From contig NZ_SMZR01000005.1 of the NCBI RefSeq assembly GCF_004358665.1, forward strand, positions 186,001 through 250,000: a DNA stretch of 64,000 bases. The letters are read 5' to 3'. The stretch comes from Jeotgalibacillus sp. S-D1 (GTDB lineage: Bacteria > Bacillota > Bacilli > Bacillales > Jeotgalibacillaceae). Of this stretch, positions 43,506-52,064 are shown in pieces. Positions within the stretch are counted from its first letter, which is position 1. Each line of letters begins with the position of its first letter. The notes under the pieces were generated by a model. It saw only the letters and a list, made by a program, of their open reading frames with translations. It ran no database searches and was not told the DNA's origin. Made by a program: the position numbers and the translations under genes.

Positions 43506-44465
43506 CTAGACTTTCTTTTTCTTACGACCAAACGCAACAGCTAAAATGATTATAATTCCTTGAACCATCATTTGCTGGCTGACGTCTAGTCCTTGCAAAA
43601 TAAGCGCATTGTTTATTGTACCAATCATTATGGATCCGATTACAGTACCAACAACGGTACCTACACCACCAAATAGGCTTGTGCCTCCTAAGATGACAGC
43701 AGCTATGACAGATAACTCATCCCCGTCACCAAATGTAAAGCGCCCAGCTTGAAGTCTACCTGCGTATAACATCCCTGCTAAAGCGGCCATCGCACCAGTA
43801 CCCATAAAAACAGCCATTTTTATGCGTGCAGTTTTGACTCCTGAAAATATTGCAGCTGTCTCATTTCCGCCAGTTGCTAACGTCTGCCTACCAAAAATAG
43901 AATGTCTTAGTAGAAAATGACCAATAACGGCAATGATAATTGTCCAGAAAAGTAGAATTGGTATACCAAGCACGTTTCCTGATCCAAAGAAGAAAATGTA
44001 ATGTTCGTTGATGATTGGTATTGGTGATGTACCCGACATCCACATTGCTAAACCTCTTACAACCATCATCATTGCTAACGTGACTAGGAAACTAGGAATG
44101 GCAATTTTGGTCACTAAATAACCATTTATAAAACCGATCAATATGCCCGTTAGTAAACCAACGAATATAGCAGCAAACATACCTAGGCCAGCCTGCATAG
44201 TTAATGCAGTCGTTATAGCTGATAATGCAGCTACGGAACCTACAGATAAATCAATCTCTTTAGATGCAATAACAAATGTCATCGCCACTCCCATAATGGA
44301 AATCATTGCAGTTTGACGTGCAATATTTAACAGATTGTCTTGGGTCAAAAAACCATGTTCTTGTAGTGTGATAGAAAAATATATCAGAACTAAAACAAAA
44401 GCTATATAGACAATGTTTTGTCTCCAATCAAACTTCTTAAGTGTATCATTCAATTTGGATGGCAC
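43506..44465 (-). CDS. Sugar ABC transporter permease, RbsC type
   Basis: A 319-residue inner-membrane permease of the ribose/xylose/galactose group with 8-10 membrane segments. The family blocks LSVGSVAALSAITTAL and VIAAVILGGTSLFGGVGTVVGTVIGSIMIGTINNAL are complete. I start at GTG 44465, nine bases after GAGGAGG; the frame opened by ATG 44489 would contain that site. It overlaps the end of the ATPase gene. As in RbsABC, one permease gene suffices because the permease dimerises. Substrate: the sugar bound by the lipoprotein encoded upstream. Confidence 0.9.
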   Translation of the reverse strand: MPSKLNDTLKKFDWRQNIVYIAFVLVLIYFSITLQEHGFLTQDNLLNIARQTAMISIMGVAMTFVIASKEIDLSVGSVAALSAITTALTMQAGLGMFAAIFVGLLTGILIGFINGYLVTKIAIPSFLVTLAMMMVVRGLAMWMSGTSPIPIINEHYIFFFGSGNVLGIPILLFWTIIIAVIGHFLLRHSIFGRQTLATGGNETAAIFSGVKTARIKMAVFMGTGAMAALAGMLYAGRLQAGRFTFGDGDELSVIAAVILGGTSLFGGVGTVVGTVIGSIMIGTINNALILQGLDVSQQMMVQGIIIILAVAFGRKKKKV

Positions 44466-45945
44466 GTTCAACATCCTCCTCACTTTCAATGTGTTTGCGT
44501 TCTAACGAACTGGTAACGACCCCATCCTTCATGACGAGAACTCGATCACTCATTGCTAACAGCTCTGTCATTTCAGATGAAATAACAAGTACCGCCTTAC
44601 CTAAATCAGCAATTTCTCGAATTATTTCGATTATATCTGTTTTAGCACCTATATCGACACCGCTAGTAGGTTCGTCCAGAATTAAGATATCGGTATCGTT
44701 CAGAAGCCATTTGGCTAATACAATTTTTTGCTGATTTCCTCCTGATAGCAACGAAGCTTCTTTGTAAATATCATCCGTTTTTATTTTCAACTTAGCTATT
44801 AATCTTTCAACCTTCTCATTAGCGATTTTGTTTTGAATGAGATTTTTTTTTGAAACCTTTTTCAAGCTTGGTAATATCATATTCTCTTTTACTGAATGCC
44901 CTAACACAAGCCCTTGTGAACGACGATCTTCAGGGACAAGACCAAGACCTAGCTTAATGGCCTTATCAGGAGAATGTATTTTAACGTGTTCTCCTCTAAC
45001 GAGAATCTTCCCGTTTTCTAAAGGGTCAATTCCGAATATCGTCCTGACAGTTTCCGATCTTCCACTCCCCATCAAGCCTGCCATGCCTAGAATTTCACCT
45101 TCAAAAAGCGTAAAACTAACATCTTTTACACGAATACCCGACTTTAGCTTTTCTACTTCTAATAATGGTGTACGGTCATCTGATGCTTTCCGCTCTACCC
45201 ATTCAAAGGATGACCGCATGGAACCACCTAGGATAGAATTTATTACTTCTTCCATGGTCATGTCCGCACTATTTTTTGTCACAACGTTTTTACCGTTTCT
45301 CAAAACGGTAATACGATCGCAAATTTGAAATATTTCATCCATTCTATGAGAAATATAAATAATCGTAATACCTGATGATTTTAATTTTTTTATAATTCTG
45401 AATAGTATCTCCGTTTCTGTCTTGGTCAATGTAGAAGTCGGTTCATCCATTATCAATATTTTTGTCCCTTTTGATAGCGCTTTTGCTATTTCTGTCATTT
45501 GCCAATAACCGACACTGACATTTTCGACGATTTCCTTAGGGGGAATTTTCAACTCAAGCTCTTTAATAATAGCTTCGCTGTCCTTCACCATCTTTTTATC
45601 ATCAATAAATCCAAATTTGTTTCGAGGCTCTCGGTTTAAATATATATTTTTCGCAACAGAAAACTTTGGAATTAAACTAAATTCTTGAAATATCATGGAT
45701 ATGCCCGCGTCTTCCGCATCGGCAGTGTTTTTAAAAATATGTTCTTTCCCATCAATTTCGATCGTACCTTCATCTAATTGATAGATGCCCGTTAAGATCT
45801 TCATCAACGTTGATTTCCCGGCGCCATTTCCACCCATCAATGCGTGAACTTCACCTTTTTTCACTTCAAAATCAACTTGATTCAGTACGTTTATACTGTT
45901 AAATGATTTCTCAATATTCGACATCTTGAGAATGGTTTCCGCCAT
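44446..45945 (-). CDS. Sugar ABC transporter ATPase, two-domain RbsA/MglA type
   Basis: A 499-residue double ATPase. The first domain has Walker A GGNGAGKST (from residue 38), VSVGYWQM in place of a strict signature, and MDEPTSTL; the second has the degenerate GLMGSGRSE, then LSGGNQQKIVLAKWL and LDEPTSGVD. This asymmetry is normal for the RbsA group. ATG 45945 follows AAAGGAG by 8 bases. It lies 103 bp after the Gfo/Idh/MocA gene, and its end overlaps the permease start. Confidence 0.93.
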   Translation of the reverse strand: MAETILKMSNIEKSFNSINVLNQVDFEVKKGEVHALMGGNGAGKSTLMKILTGIYQLDEGTIEIDGKEHIFKNTADAEDAGISMIFQEFSLIPKFSVAKNIYLNREPRNKFGFIDDKKMVKDSEAIIKELELKIPPKEIVENVSVGYWQMTEIAKALSKGTKILIMDEPTSTLTKTETEILFRIIKKLKSSGITIIYISHRMDEIFQICDRITVLRNGKNVVTKNSADMTMEEVINSILGGSMRSSFEWVERKASDDRTPLLEVEKLKSGIRVKDVSFTLFEGEILGMAGLMGSGRSETVRTIFGIDPLENGKILVRGEHVKIHSPDKAIKLGLGLVPEDRRSQGLVLGHSVKENMILPSLKKVSKKNLIQNKIANEKVERLIAKLKIKTDDIYKEASLLSGGNQQKIVLAKWLLNDTDILILDEPTSGVDIGAKTDIIEIIREIADLGKAVLVISSEMTELLAMSDRVLVMKDGVVTSSLERKHIESEEDVERAIQIE

Positions 45946-46048
45946 ATCCATTTCTCCTTTGTTGATTATTAATCGCATGGAATGAGCGGATCGTAAATCA
46001 TCTCCCGAGAGTCGAAGTACATTTCCATAAAGGAATGTTCCGCTTCAT

Positions 46049-47215
46049 CTACTCGTTGAGATTAGTCGCAACCCATCTATCCAAGCGTGAAGATTCTAGA
46101 ATTGCATCAGTAACCTTTGCAATTTTATGTCCATCTCTAAAATTAGGTTCACATTCCTTATTAGTCGTGATCGCCTGTAGAAAATCATGCATTTCAATAA
46201 TTTTCACTTCACTGTAGCCAATACCAAGCCCCGGAATCGGCCATAACCCCTCTCCGTAAGGATGCGCCGAGCCCGTGTAGACCGTTTTAAAGCCTCTTCG
46301 ATCGTCTGGATCCTTTGAAAAGCATACTTGTAGCTCGTCACGACGTTCATAATTAAAGACGATCGAACCTTTTTCACCGTGTATTTCAAAAGTTAGAAAG
46401 TTATGTCTTCCCCAAGCGTTTCTTGTTCCTTCTATACTTCCAATTGCACCACTCTTAAATCGTAATAACGTTAAAAACTCATCATCGACATCCACATGAC
46501 CAAGCTCTTTAATTTCAGACTTATTATTTCCTAGCGTATCGATCGTGCCCTTCTGAATCGGACGATCTGGAATCCATGTTTTCGTTGTAGCCATAACTTG
46601 TTCGATATCCCCTACCAGATAATGAGCAAAATCAAGTACATGCGTACCGATATCACCTAGCGCACCAGATCCTGCCATCTCTTTTTGAAACCTCCATGAA
46701 AGTGGTGACGCAGGATCTGCAGACCAATCTTGTAAATAGGTCCCTCTAAAATTTAAGATCTTCCCAATAGCGCCTTCACTAATATACTTTTTAGCTAAAG
46801 CAACGGCTGGCGTTTTTCGATAATTGAATGCAACTAAATTTTTTACGTTTGCAGCTTCTACTGCTTCTAAGATACGCTTTGTTTCACGAGCATCTCTGCC
46901 AAGTGGCTTCTCACAAATAATATGTTTTCCTGCTTTTGCAGCAGCAATCGCCATATCTTCATGCATATTGTTCGGCGTAACGATGTCTACTATATCAATT
47001 TCAGGATCTTCTATAATATCTCTCCAATTTGTGGTGTACTGCTCAAAGCCTAATTTTCTTGCAGCATTTTTAGCTAATTCCTCATCAATATCGGCGATCA
47101 TTTTTCGTTTCAAATATATACCATCATCATAAAACATATTGACCGAAGCCATGGCCATCGAATGAGCCTTAGCCATAAATCCGCCACCGATCATTCCAAC
47201 AGTTAAGGTTTTCAT
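46049..47215 (-). CDS. Gfo/Idh/MocA oxidoreductase, levoglucosan-dehydrogenase-like
   Basis: A 388-residue NAD(P)-dependent sugar dehydrogenase. GMIGGGFMAKAHSMAM binds the cofactor, CEKPLG carries the catalytic Lys, and LSWRFQKEMAGSGALGDIGTHVLDFAHYLVG includes the active-site Asp-x-x-x-His pattern. The block YLQDWSADPASPLSWRFQK is also in the paralog at 48475. Such pairs oxidise a ring hydroxyl to a ketone and later reduce it. Resemblance to levoglucosan dehydrogenases is from memory of the family. It lies 18 bp after the binding-protein gene, in the transporter operon. Confidence 0.87.
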   Translation of the reverse strand: MKTLTVGMIGGGFMAKAHSMAMASVNMFYDDGIYLKRKMIADIDEELAKNAARKLGFEQYTTNWRDIIEDPEIDIVDIVTPNNMHEDMAIAAAKAGKHIICEKPLGRDARETKRILEAVEAANVKNLVAFNYRKTPAVALAKKYISEGAIGKILNFRGTYLQDWSADPASPLSWRFQKEMAGSGALGDIGTHVLDFAHYLVGDIEQVMATTKTWIPDRPIQKGTIDTLGNNKSEIKELGHVDVDDEFLTLLRFKSGAIGSIEGTRNAWGRHNFLTFEIHGEKGSIVFNYERRDELQVCFSKDPDDRRGFKTVYTGSAHPYGEGLWPIPGLGIGYSEVKIIEMHDFLQAITTNKECEPNFRDGHKIAKVTDAILESSRLDRWVATNLNE

Positions 47216-47233
47216 TTTTGTTCTCCTTAGCTT

Positions 47234-48412
47234 TTAGTCAAAGAAACCTTGAATTTCTTCAGGCGCCTCCTCGTTATACACTAACTTCCATGATTCTAAT
47301 AGATTATCTTTTGTAACAGACAGTGCGGGTACAGCAACATAGGGCGGAGCCTCTTTCCCTAATAACGCATATCCAGCAAGAATCGCTTCAGAAACACCTT
47401 GATCGTAAGGTAATTGAGCACCAATCCCTTTAATGTTCTGGTCTCTTGCCATGTCTAGTGCAACGCCTGATCCTAGGTCTATCGTCGTAATAACAAGATC
47501 ATCTAGACCTGCAGTTCGAGCAGCCGCCATAGCACCTTCTGCAGGAACATCCCACACGACAAACAGCCCATCCAAATCTCTTGTGCGCGTAAGCATAGAA
47601 CTAACTACACTTTCACCGTCTTCAGGTGCTGCAATTCCAGCTCTATCTATAATTTCGATACCTGGATATTCATTTTCAATTGTTGTTTCAAAGGCCTCTA
47701 CTCTTTGACCAGTCACGAAAAAGTCTGAATCATGATAAATGACACCAATTTGACCTTCATCACCTAACTCCTCTGCCATTGCATGTGCCGCAGCTACTCC
47801 GTTGCCGTAGTTATCAGCCGATACAGCGCTTACATAATCTTCCCCATGAACGAACCCTTCTGGAACATTATCCATAAATACGATATCTATTCCTTTATCA
47901 GCGGCCCTTTGATATGCACTAGCCGTTGAGACAGGATCAACCGGAATACTGACTAAAATATCTGGTTCTCTAGAGAGAAGTGTTTCGAGATCTGACGTTT
48001 GCTTTTCCACACTGAACTGAGCATCTGTGATTGCTAAAACTTCGATTCCCATCTTTGCAAACGTTGATTCTAATCCATTTATTTGCGCTTGGGACCAATC
48101 ATTTCCAGCATAGTGCATAGAAATGGCGGCGGTATAATTACCCTCCCGAATCTCTGCAACTTCTTCTTCCGTTAGTTCGATTGTATGAGCAGAAACTGCT
48201 TCTTCTCCATTTGGTCCCTCACTATAAATCTCGGAGCCTTCTGGAATATTTGAGTTAATCTTAATCGGTCCATCCATTTCTACGTCTAAATTTCCTACCG
48301 GCGTGACGTCTGATTCTTCGCCAGAACCAGCACTATCATCACTTCCACAAGCGACCATTACCGAAACGACCAACAGTAGTAAAAACGTAAAGAAAAGCTT
48401 TGCTTTTTGCAT
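47234..48412 (-). CDS. Sugar ABC transporter substrate-binding lipoprotein
   Basis: A 392-residue binding protein of the ribose/galactose type. Residues 1-21 are a lipoprotein signal ending VMVAC with Cys22 as anchor; a linker rich in Ser, Glu and Asp follows, then the two-lobed domain from about residue 75 (TAAISMHYAGNDWSQAQ to LLESWKLVYNEEAPEE). The C-terminal half of the LacI-type regulator at 41168 resembles this domain closely. ATG 48412 follows AAGGGGTGG. It captures the operon's sugar outside the cell for the ATPase-permease pair. Confidence 0.92.
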   Translation of the reverse strand: MQKAKLFFTFLLLLVVSVMVACGSDDSAGSGEESDVTPVGNLDVEMDGPIKINSNIPEGSEIYSEGPNGEEAVSAHTIELTEEEVAEIREGNYTAAISMHYAGNDWSQAQINGLESTFAKMGIEVLAITDAQFSVEKQTSDLETLLSREPDILVSIPVDPVSTASAYQRAADKGIDIVFMDNVPEGFVHGEDYVSAVSADNYGNGVAAAHAMAEELGDEGQIGVIYHDSDFFVTGQRVEAFETTIENEYPGIEIIDRAGIAAPEDGESVVSSMLTRTRDLDGLFVVWDVPAEGAMAAARTAGLDDLVITTIDLGSGVALDMARDQNIKGIGAQLPYDQGVSEAILAGYALLGKEAPPYVAVPALSVTKDNLLESWKLVYNEEAPEEIQGFFD

Positions 48413-48474
48413 TAAATCCACCCCTTTTTAAGTATTTTCATTCATCAAATCTGTTCATCCCTTTGCCCAAACTT

Positions 48475-49647
48475 TTACTCTACTTTTTCCCAGCTTCTCG
48501 ATTTAGATGACCTCATCACAGCGTCACATACCTTGTCTACTTTATAAGCCTCACCGAATGACGTGGAAGACTGTTCACCGGATACGATGGCTTTGATAAA
48601 TTCATAGGCTTCAATTGTCTTCAGTTCACCATAGCCAATATTCATCCCTGGAATATTCCATGTAACCTCACCGTAAAAATGAGCAGGACCTGTGTAAATT
48701 GTTTTAAATCCTCTACGATCATCTGGATCATCCGAGAAACAAACCTCTAGCTCGTTCAAACGTTCGTAGTTAAATAAAATGGATCCTTTTGTCCCATGAA
48801 CCTCTACTGTAATAAAGTTATTTCTTCCCCATGCATTTCGTGTTGCTTCTATACTACCAACAGCTCCACTCGCAAAATTCACGAGGAAAGATGCTTCGTC
48901 ATCTACATCCACTTTTTCTTTTTTTGCATATTGATCAAGCTTGATCGTTCCTAATGAATCGACTCCACCCTCTTGAACGGGACGTTCTTTAATATACGTT
49001 TTTACAGAAGATACGACCTCTGAAATATCACCTGCTAAGTATTGTGATATGTCAATAACATGGGTTGCAATATCTCCTAATGCTCCAGCTCCAGCATGTT
49101 TTTTCTGGAATCTCCACGATAATGGAGAAGCTGGATCAGCGCTCCAACTTTGCAAATAATTAGATCTGACGTTAAGAATCTCACCAATCGATCCTTCATC
49201 AATGAACTTTTTAGCTTGTACAAGAGCTGGTACTCTACGATATTGATAGGCACACATCGCGATAATTCCATTTTCTTTTGCTATTTCGGCAACCTCAGCC
49301 ATTTCTTTTGCATCTACTGAACTATTAGAGATTGGTTTCTCACATAAAACATGCTTTCCTGCGCGTAAAGCCGCGATCGAGATCTCTGCGTGTGAATCAT
49401 TTGGGGTACACACACTGACAATATCAATATCAGGATCATTAACGATTTCTTTCCAATCCGTTGTATATTGCTCAAATCCGAATCGTTCCTTAGCATCGGA
49501 CGCTATACTTTCCTCAATATCACAAATAGTTTTTAGAACGGGTACAGCTGGCGCAGGCCAGAAAAATTTAGGTAAATTAGAATAAGCCACAACATGAGCT
49601 TTCCCCATAAAACCTGCACCAATCAATCCAACATTTAACTTTTTCAT
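48475..49647 (-). CDS. Gfo/Idh/MocA oxidoreductase, second paralog
   Basis: A 390-residue enzyme homologous to the product of 46049: both have YLQxWSADPASPLSWRFQK, GALGDIxTHVxD and NAWGRxNFxTxEVHG-type blocks. The N-terminal GLIGAGFMGKAHVVAYSNLP and CEKPIS are intact. Two related dehydrogenases with one isomerase-like protein in one operon suggest oxidation, ring chemistry and re-reduction of a sugar or anhydrosugar. It lies 41 bp after the isomerase gene. Confidence 0.87.
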   Translation of the reverse strand: MKKLNVGLIGAGFMGKAHVVAYSNLPKFFWPAPAVPVLKTICDIEESIASDAKERFGFEQYTTDWKEIVNDPDIDIVSVCTPNDSHAEISIAALRAGKHVLCEKPISNSSVDAKEMAEVAEIAKENGIIAMCAYQYRRVPALVQAKKFIDEGSIGEILNVRSNYLQSWSADPASPLSWRFQKKHAGAGALGDIATHVIDISQYLAGDISEVVSSVKTYIKERPVQEGGVDSLGTIKLDQYAKKEKVDVDDEASFLVNFASGAVGSIEATRNAWGRNNFITVEVHGTKGSILFNYERLNELEVCFSDDPDDRRGFKTIYTGPAHFYGEVTWNIPGMNIGYGELKTIEAYEFIKAIVSGEQSSTSFGEAYKVDKVCDAVMRSSKSRSWEKVE

Positions 49648-49688
49648 AAACTATCATCCTCTCATTTTTGTTTTTTCAAAAAATATTA

Positions 49689-50498
49689 TTAAAGCTTACC
49701 TTCTAAAAATTGATATGAAATTCTACAAGCTTCTTTGGGATCACCAGAAAATCCATCAATCTCTACTAACCAATCACCTTTAAAATCCTTACTCTTTAAA
49801 AATTGGATAATGTCATCCAGCGCTAACATTCCTTGTCCAAGCGGAACAAATTCGAAGTCTTTCAAATCCTTCAGATGAATATAGTGAATGCGTTCGTAAT
49901 ACTTCTTCACAATTTCGAGAGGGTTACCTCCACCTGCTGCTAAGTGTGCAAGATCTGGACAGAAAGGAATCGATGTTAATGAAAATATTTTGTCTATCTG
50001 TTCAGGTGTTTCTACCATCGAGCCCAAATGAGGATGGTAGCTTGCTATTAATCCATGTTTTTCTATAATTTCTCTCGCTTGATCTAACCCTTGTCCTAAT
50101 AACACATAGTCTTTTTCTGTGTTTCCTCTAGCTCGAACAGCACCTCCACCCAATACAATGTGCTTAGCGCCAAATTCAGCTGCAAGTTCGGCAGTCTTAT
50201 TTATTCTCCACAGTTCATCTTCCAATGAATTTTCATAGATAAAATTTGCACCTACATAGACTCCAAGCAATGCAACTTCATATTTACGTAAATAACCTTT
50301 AAATTCTTCTTGTTTTTTTGAAAACCGTTCTAGGTTCCCATCAAAGAGCTCAATACTACTATATCCATAGCTACTAATTGTTTTAATAGCGTCTTCATCA
50401 TTACAAAGCGTTGCGTAACGAATATCCTTAGCGCTTGTCACACCTCCCCCTGAGCCAACTAAAAGACCAAACGAATTTGTCATATAACCAACCTTCAT
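49689..50498 (-). CDS. Sugar phosphate isomerase/epimerase-like TIM-barrel protein
   Basis: A 269-residue xylose-isomerase-like TIM barrel (IolE/IolI superfamily). Metal-binding residues can be placed in IELFDGN, ASYHPHLGS, FCPDLAHL and WLVEIDGFSGDPKEA. Members act as isomerases, epimerases, dehydratases, or beta-eliminases and hydratases of 3-keto sugars. It is the first gene of the operon, with AAAGGAG before the ATG; a TTTACGTAAA palindrome lies 13 bases upstream of the start codon, next to that site. Confidence 0.83.
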   Translation of the reverse strand: MKVGYMTNSFGLLVGSGGGVTSAKDIRYATLCNDEDAIKTISSYGYSSIELFDGNLERFSKKQEEFKGYLRKYEVALLGVYVGANFIYENSLEDELWRINKTAELAAEFGAKHIVLGGGAVRARGNTEKDYVLLGQGLDQAREIIEKHGLIASYHPHLGSMVETPEQIDKIFSLTSIPFCPDLAHLAAGGGNPLEIVKKYYERIHYIHLKDLKDFEFVPLGQGMLALDDIIQFLKSKDFKGDWLVEIDGFSGDPKEACRISYQFLEGKL

Positions 50499-50511
50499 TT
50501 CGGTAACTCCT

Positions 50512-50521
50512 TTTACGTAAA
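50512..50521. promoter_or_regulatory. TTTACGTAAA operator candidate 1
   Basis: A perfect 10-bp palindrome with the central CG typical of LacI-family operators. It lies downstream of the predicted transcription start and next to the ribosome site. Confidence 0.6.
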
Positions 50522-50547
50522 TTTTTGCATTTCAAATCATTGGACTA

Positions 50548-50576
50548 AATTTAACACCCTTTGAAAACGCTGTCAA
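50548..50576 (-). promoter_or_regulatory. Sigma-A promoter of the sugar operon
   Basis: On the minus strand, TTGACA (50576-50571), a 17-base spacer, then TAAATT (50553-50548). Transcription should start near 50541. Confidence 0.7.
50562..50575. promoter_or_regulatory. Catabolite-responsive element (cre) overlapping the -35 box
   Basis: TGAAAACGCTGTCA matches the cre consensus TGWNANCGNTNWCA at every position and covers the -35, so CcpA would repress the operon when preferred sugars are present. Confidence 0.8.
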
Positions 50577-50593
50577 ACATATTTTCTGACTAT

Positions 50594-50603
50594 TTTACGT
50601 AAT
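50594..50603. promoter_or_regulatory. TTTACGTAAT operator candidate 2
   Basis: Nine of ten bases of the palindrome, just upstream of the -35 and exactly 82 bp from candidate 1. Confidence 0.6.
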
Positions 50604-50675
50604 TTTAATGATAATTCTAAATAAAACCCTTTAGATATAGGGTTATCATCTTTTTTAAACAAAAATAAATTATTT

Positions 50676-50685
50676 TTTACGTAAA
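50676..50685. promoter_or_regulatory. TTTACGTAAA operator candidate 3
   Basis: A perfect palindrome exactly 82 bp from candidate 2, in an AT-rich upstream region. Confidence 0.6.
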
Positions 50686-50751
50686 TAAAATACTAACCGA
50701 ATTAAAGACATCGTATGTTCAATTACAGAAACAGGTGGTGAATTTAAAAAA

Positions 50752-50792
50752 GAAAAAGCCACTCTTAGCGAGTGGAACTTTTCCTTTTTTTT
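50752..50792. terminator. Bidirectional-looking terminator
   Basis: CCACTC (50759-50764) pairs with GAGTGG (50770-50775), with A and T tracts on both sides. It would end a minus-strand transcript of the short frame at 50806. Confidence 0.7.
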
Positions 50793-50805
50793 TGGTTCTT
50801 AGAGT

Positions 50806-50916
50806 TTATTTCTTACCGATCATGCCGAATCCTTCAAATAAATTTCTTATGCGCTGATCAATCAGTTTCGACTTGTCACCCGTTTGATCCCCGAAGTACA
50901 AATCCTTTGTCCCCAT
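50806..50916 (-). CDS. Possible 36-residue protein or gene remnant
   Basis: A short minus-strand frame reads MGTKDLYFGDQTGDKSKLID and ends NLFEGFGMIGKK. It is bounded by terminator-like hairpins at 50752-50792 and 50943-50972, and a stop codon directly precedes its ATG. There is no clear ribosome site. The charged, helical composition is protein-like, so it may be the tail of a lost gene. I do not recognise it. Confidence 0.3.
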   Translation of the reverse strand: MGTKDLYFGDQTGDKSKLIDQRIRNLFEGFGMIGKK

Positions 50917-50942
50917 TCATTTTATATATCCAAAGGATAAAA

Positions 50943-50972
50943 AAGACCATGATATTTATTTTAGTCATGGTC
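50943..50972 (-). terminator. Minus-strand terminator-like hairpin
   Basis: GACCATGA (50945-50952) and TCATGGTC arms followed on the minus strand by six T. No minus-strand gene precedes it. Confidence 0.55.
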
Positions 50973-51151
50973 AAATTTAGTAAATGTATTGAGGTACTGT
51001 ACAATTAATAAAGATTATTATGGGAAGAAGCTTAATAACTACTTCTGTTTATGATTTAGTTAAAATCTCCCCCTCTCACCTTTCGTTTGTTAAAATAAAG
51101 TAACTCTTTTAGAAAAGGAGAATGTTGAGATAATGCAAGGATGGTTTTGGA

Positions 51152-51838
51152 ATGATTAAAAGGAATATCCCTAATTTATTCACACTAAGTAATTTACTAT
51201 TTGGCTTTCTGTCAATAGGACTCGTATTACTGCAGGATTTTCAGAATGCCGCTATTATGATACTTGCGGGGATGATGTTAGACAGCTTAGATGGGAGACT
51301 CGCACGGAAACTTGGTGTGGAGAGTACGTTCGGGAAAGAATTAGACTCACTTGCTGATATCGTCACATTTGGAGTGGCACCTGCGGTATTGATATTTAGC
51401 ACCACTTTTAGTGAGCTTGGTATTCTCGGTATGGTTATATCTGGTCTATTCCCTGTCTTTGGTGCAATTCGCCTGGCAAAATTTAACGTTGATAAAACGC
51501 CAGACAACAAGTATTTTACCGGCGTTCCGATCACAGCTGCCGGAGGACTTATCGCTTTATTGACCATTTTCCAAAGCTTTCTTCCGGATGTTGCCATTGC
51601 TGTAGCACATACATTCTTATGTGTTCTGATGGTTAGTTCGGTTAAAATTCCGAGTTTAAAAAGCGTGCCTATACCAAAGTACGGCACCATCGTAACTCTA
51701 TATCTGGTATCACTTCTCGCTGTTGCCTTTTATAACGGCAGATTTGCAATATCACTCGCTTTCGCCATTCCGCTGTATATTTTGTACATGAGCGTTAATT
51801 TATTTTTGAAAAATAAAAAGAACGTGAATAGAAAATAA
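51152..51838 (+). CDS. pssA: CDP-diacylglycerol--serine O-phosphatidyltransferase, copy 2
   Basis: A 228-residue near-duplicate of the protein at 13315; only five residues differ by eye (Q/L, L/M, R/K, L/F, I/V), all outside the DGx2ARx8Gx3Dx3D motif, so both should be active. The repeated DNA begins about 100-150 bp before the gene and ends within a few bases of its stop. The ATG is set by AAGGA ten bases upstream; the longer start seen in copy 1 is closed here by TAA. Downstream it has its own terminator, unlike copy 1. Confidence 0.87.
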   Translation: MIKRNIPNLFTLSNLLFGFLSIGLVLLQDFQNAAIMILAGMMLDSLDGRLARKLGVESTFGKELDSLADIVTFGVAPAVLIFSTTFSELGILGMVISGLFPVFGAIRLAKFNVDKTPDNKYFTGVPITAAGGLIALLTIFQSFLPDVAIAVAHTFLCVLMVSSVKIPSLKSVPIPKYGTIVTLYLVSLLAVAFYNGRFAISLAFAIPLYILYMSVNLFLKNKKNVNRK

Positions 51839-51870
51839 AAAAATTAATTTCTAGACATATAGGAGAGAAC

Positions 51871-51911
51871 AGGCGGGTGCTTTAATAGATAGCACTCGCC
51901 TTGATATTTTA
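51871..51911 (+). terminator. Terminator of pssA copy 2
   Basis: AGGCGGGTGCT (51871-51881) pairs with AGCACTCGCCT (51891-51901), then TGATATTTT. A related hairpin lies at 53909-53941. Confidence 0.85.
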
Positions 51912-52064
51912 TAAGCTTCCCCATTATTCCCGGCGCTCTTTTCGACTGCTCTGTGAGGTACGCTATTTCCTGCTTTTCAGACTGTAAACCTGTTATAACC
52001 ACGAAAACATTACAGCTGTTTAGTAATCGGAGGGTATTTTGAAGACTTGCGGGGTTAATGGAAG

